The translations under genes and the position numbers were made by a program. DNA of 64,000 bases from Oligoflexia bacterium (lineage in GTDB: Bacteria; Bdellovibrionota; Bacteriovoracia; Bacteriovoracales; Bacteriovoracaceae): NCBI GenBank assembly GCA_015232355.1, contig JADFZW010000001.1:62001-126000 (forward strand), given 5' to 3'. The notes under the pieces were generated by a model. That model was not told the DNA's origin. It saw only the letters and a program-made list of their open reading frames with translations, and did no database searches. Positions 63,941-64,000 of this stretch are shown one piece after another. The number at the start of each line of letters is the position of its first letter. Position 1 is the first letter of the stretch.

Positions 63941-64000
63941 GATATTTCAAATTAACTACTTCACTTCAACTTAAAACATTTTTTAAAAAATTTAATTTAT

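Overview
The window is a chromosomal segment of an AT-rich (by eye roughly 30% GC) Gram-negative bacterium. Short intergenic gaps, four convergent gene pairs that overlap at their 3' ends, many Sec-signal and lipoprotein proteins, chemotaxis-type signalling parts, two tandem DUF3015 genes, secreted PEP/pyruvate-domain and transglutaminase-elicitor-type proteins and a large set of exported peptidases together suggest a Bdellovibrionota-like organism (Bacteriovorax/Peredibacter type). This is inference: no rRNA is present. There are no insertion sequences, integrases, phage genes or CRISPR arrays. One tRNA gene, Leu(GAG), is present.

Layout. 1-3.4 kb: the tail of an unidentified gene, a hairpin-rich gap, a secreted protein that looks like a degenerate transglutaminase-elicitor relative, and a small coiled-coil protein. 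3.5-8.2 kb: tRNA-Leu, a long inverted repeat, a serine carboxypeptidase (S10) coupled to a secreted protein, and a lipoprotein transglutaminase with a complete Cys-His-Asp triad. 8.2-10.4 kb: protoporphyrinogen oxidase and the MntP manganese exporter. 10.6-14.2 kb: secreted PPDK-type ATP-grasp protein and an unknown exported protein. 14.2-15.9 kb: the relic of a PAS hybrid sensor kinase. 16.0-19.8 kb: DUF486, radical SAM/B12, LhgO-like oxidase and a small secreted protein. 19.9-30.1 kb is mostly housekeeping: chemoreceptor, RsmJ-like methyltransferase, a fused two-subunit-type GcvP, START-domain protein, ABC exporter, Xaa-Pro dipeptidase. 30.5-34.5 kb: subtilase, zinc-ribbon protein, REC-CheX regulator divergent from a trypsin-rhodanese fusion, orphan HicB-like protein. 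34.8-45.1 kb: exported unknowns, a clan-CD cysteine peptidase candidate, a lone HisKA domain, a nuclease-fold candidate, STAS-like, ankyrin and Cache proteins. 45.1-58.1 kb: a 1412-residue AAA+ protein with an apparent signal peptide, and two large paralogous exported proteins with His...Cys (clan-CD-like) sites followed by YwqK/MORN-like repeats, flanking a lipoprotein. 58.1-64 kb: CutA, lipoprotein trypsin-like protease with a PPC domain, a CheA-like REC-PAS-Hpt-ATPase hybrid with a small membrane partner, and two DUF3015 genes.

Together the genes describe a cell that invests in envelope and secreted hydrolases (S10, S8, two S1, up to three clan-CD-like, transglutaminase) and in sensing, with scattered biosynthetic genes between. 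Other window-wide signals are in-frame microsatellite expansions inside conserved enzymes, a recurring ACTTATTGAGTATG element that forms a perfect 42-bp palindrome at 37.8 kb, and frequent use of GGCC. Start codons were moved from the longest reading frame where a Shine-Dalgarno (SD) sequence decided it. All function calls come from reading motifs by eye; no database search was run.
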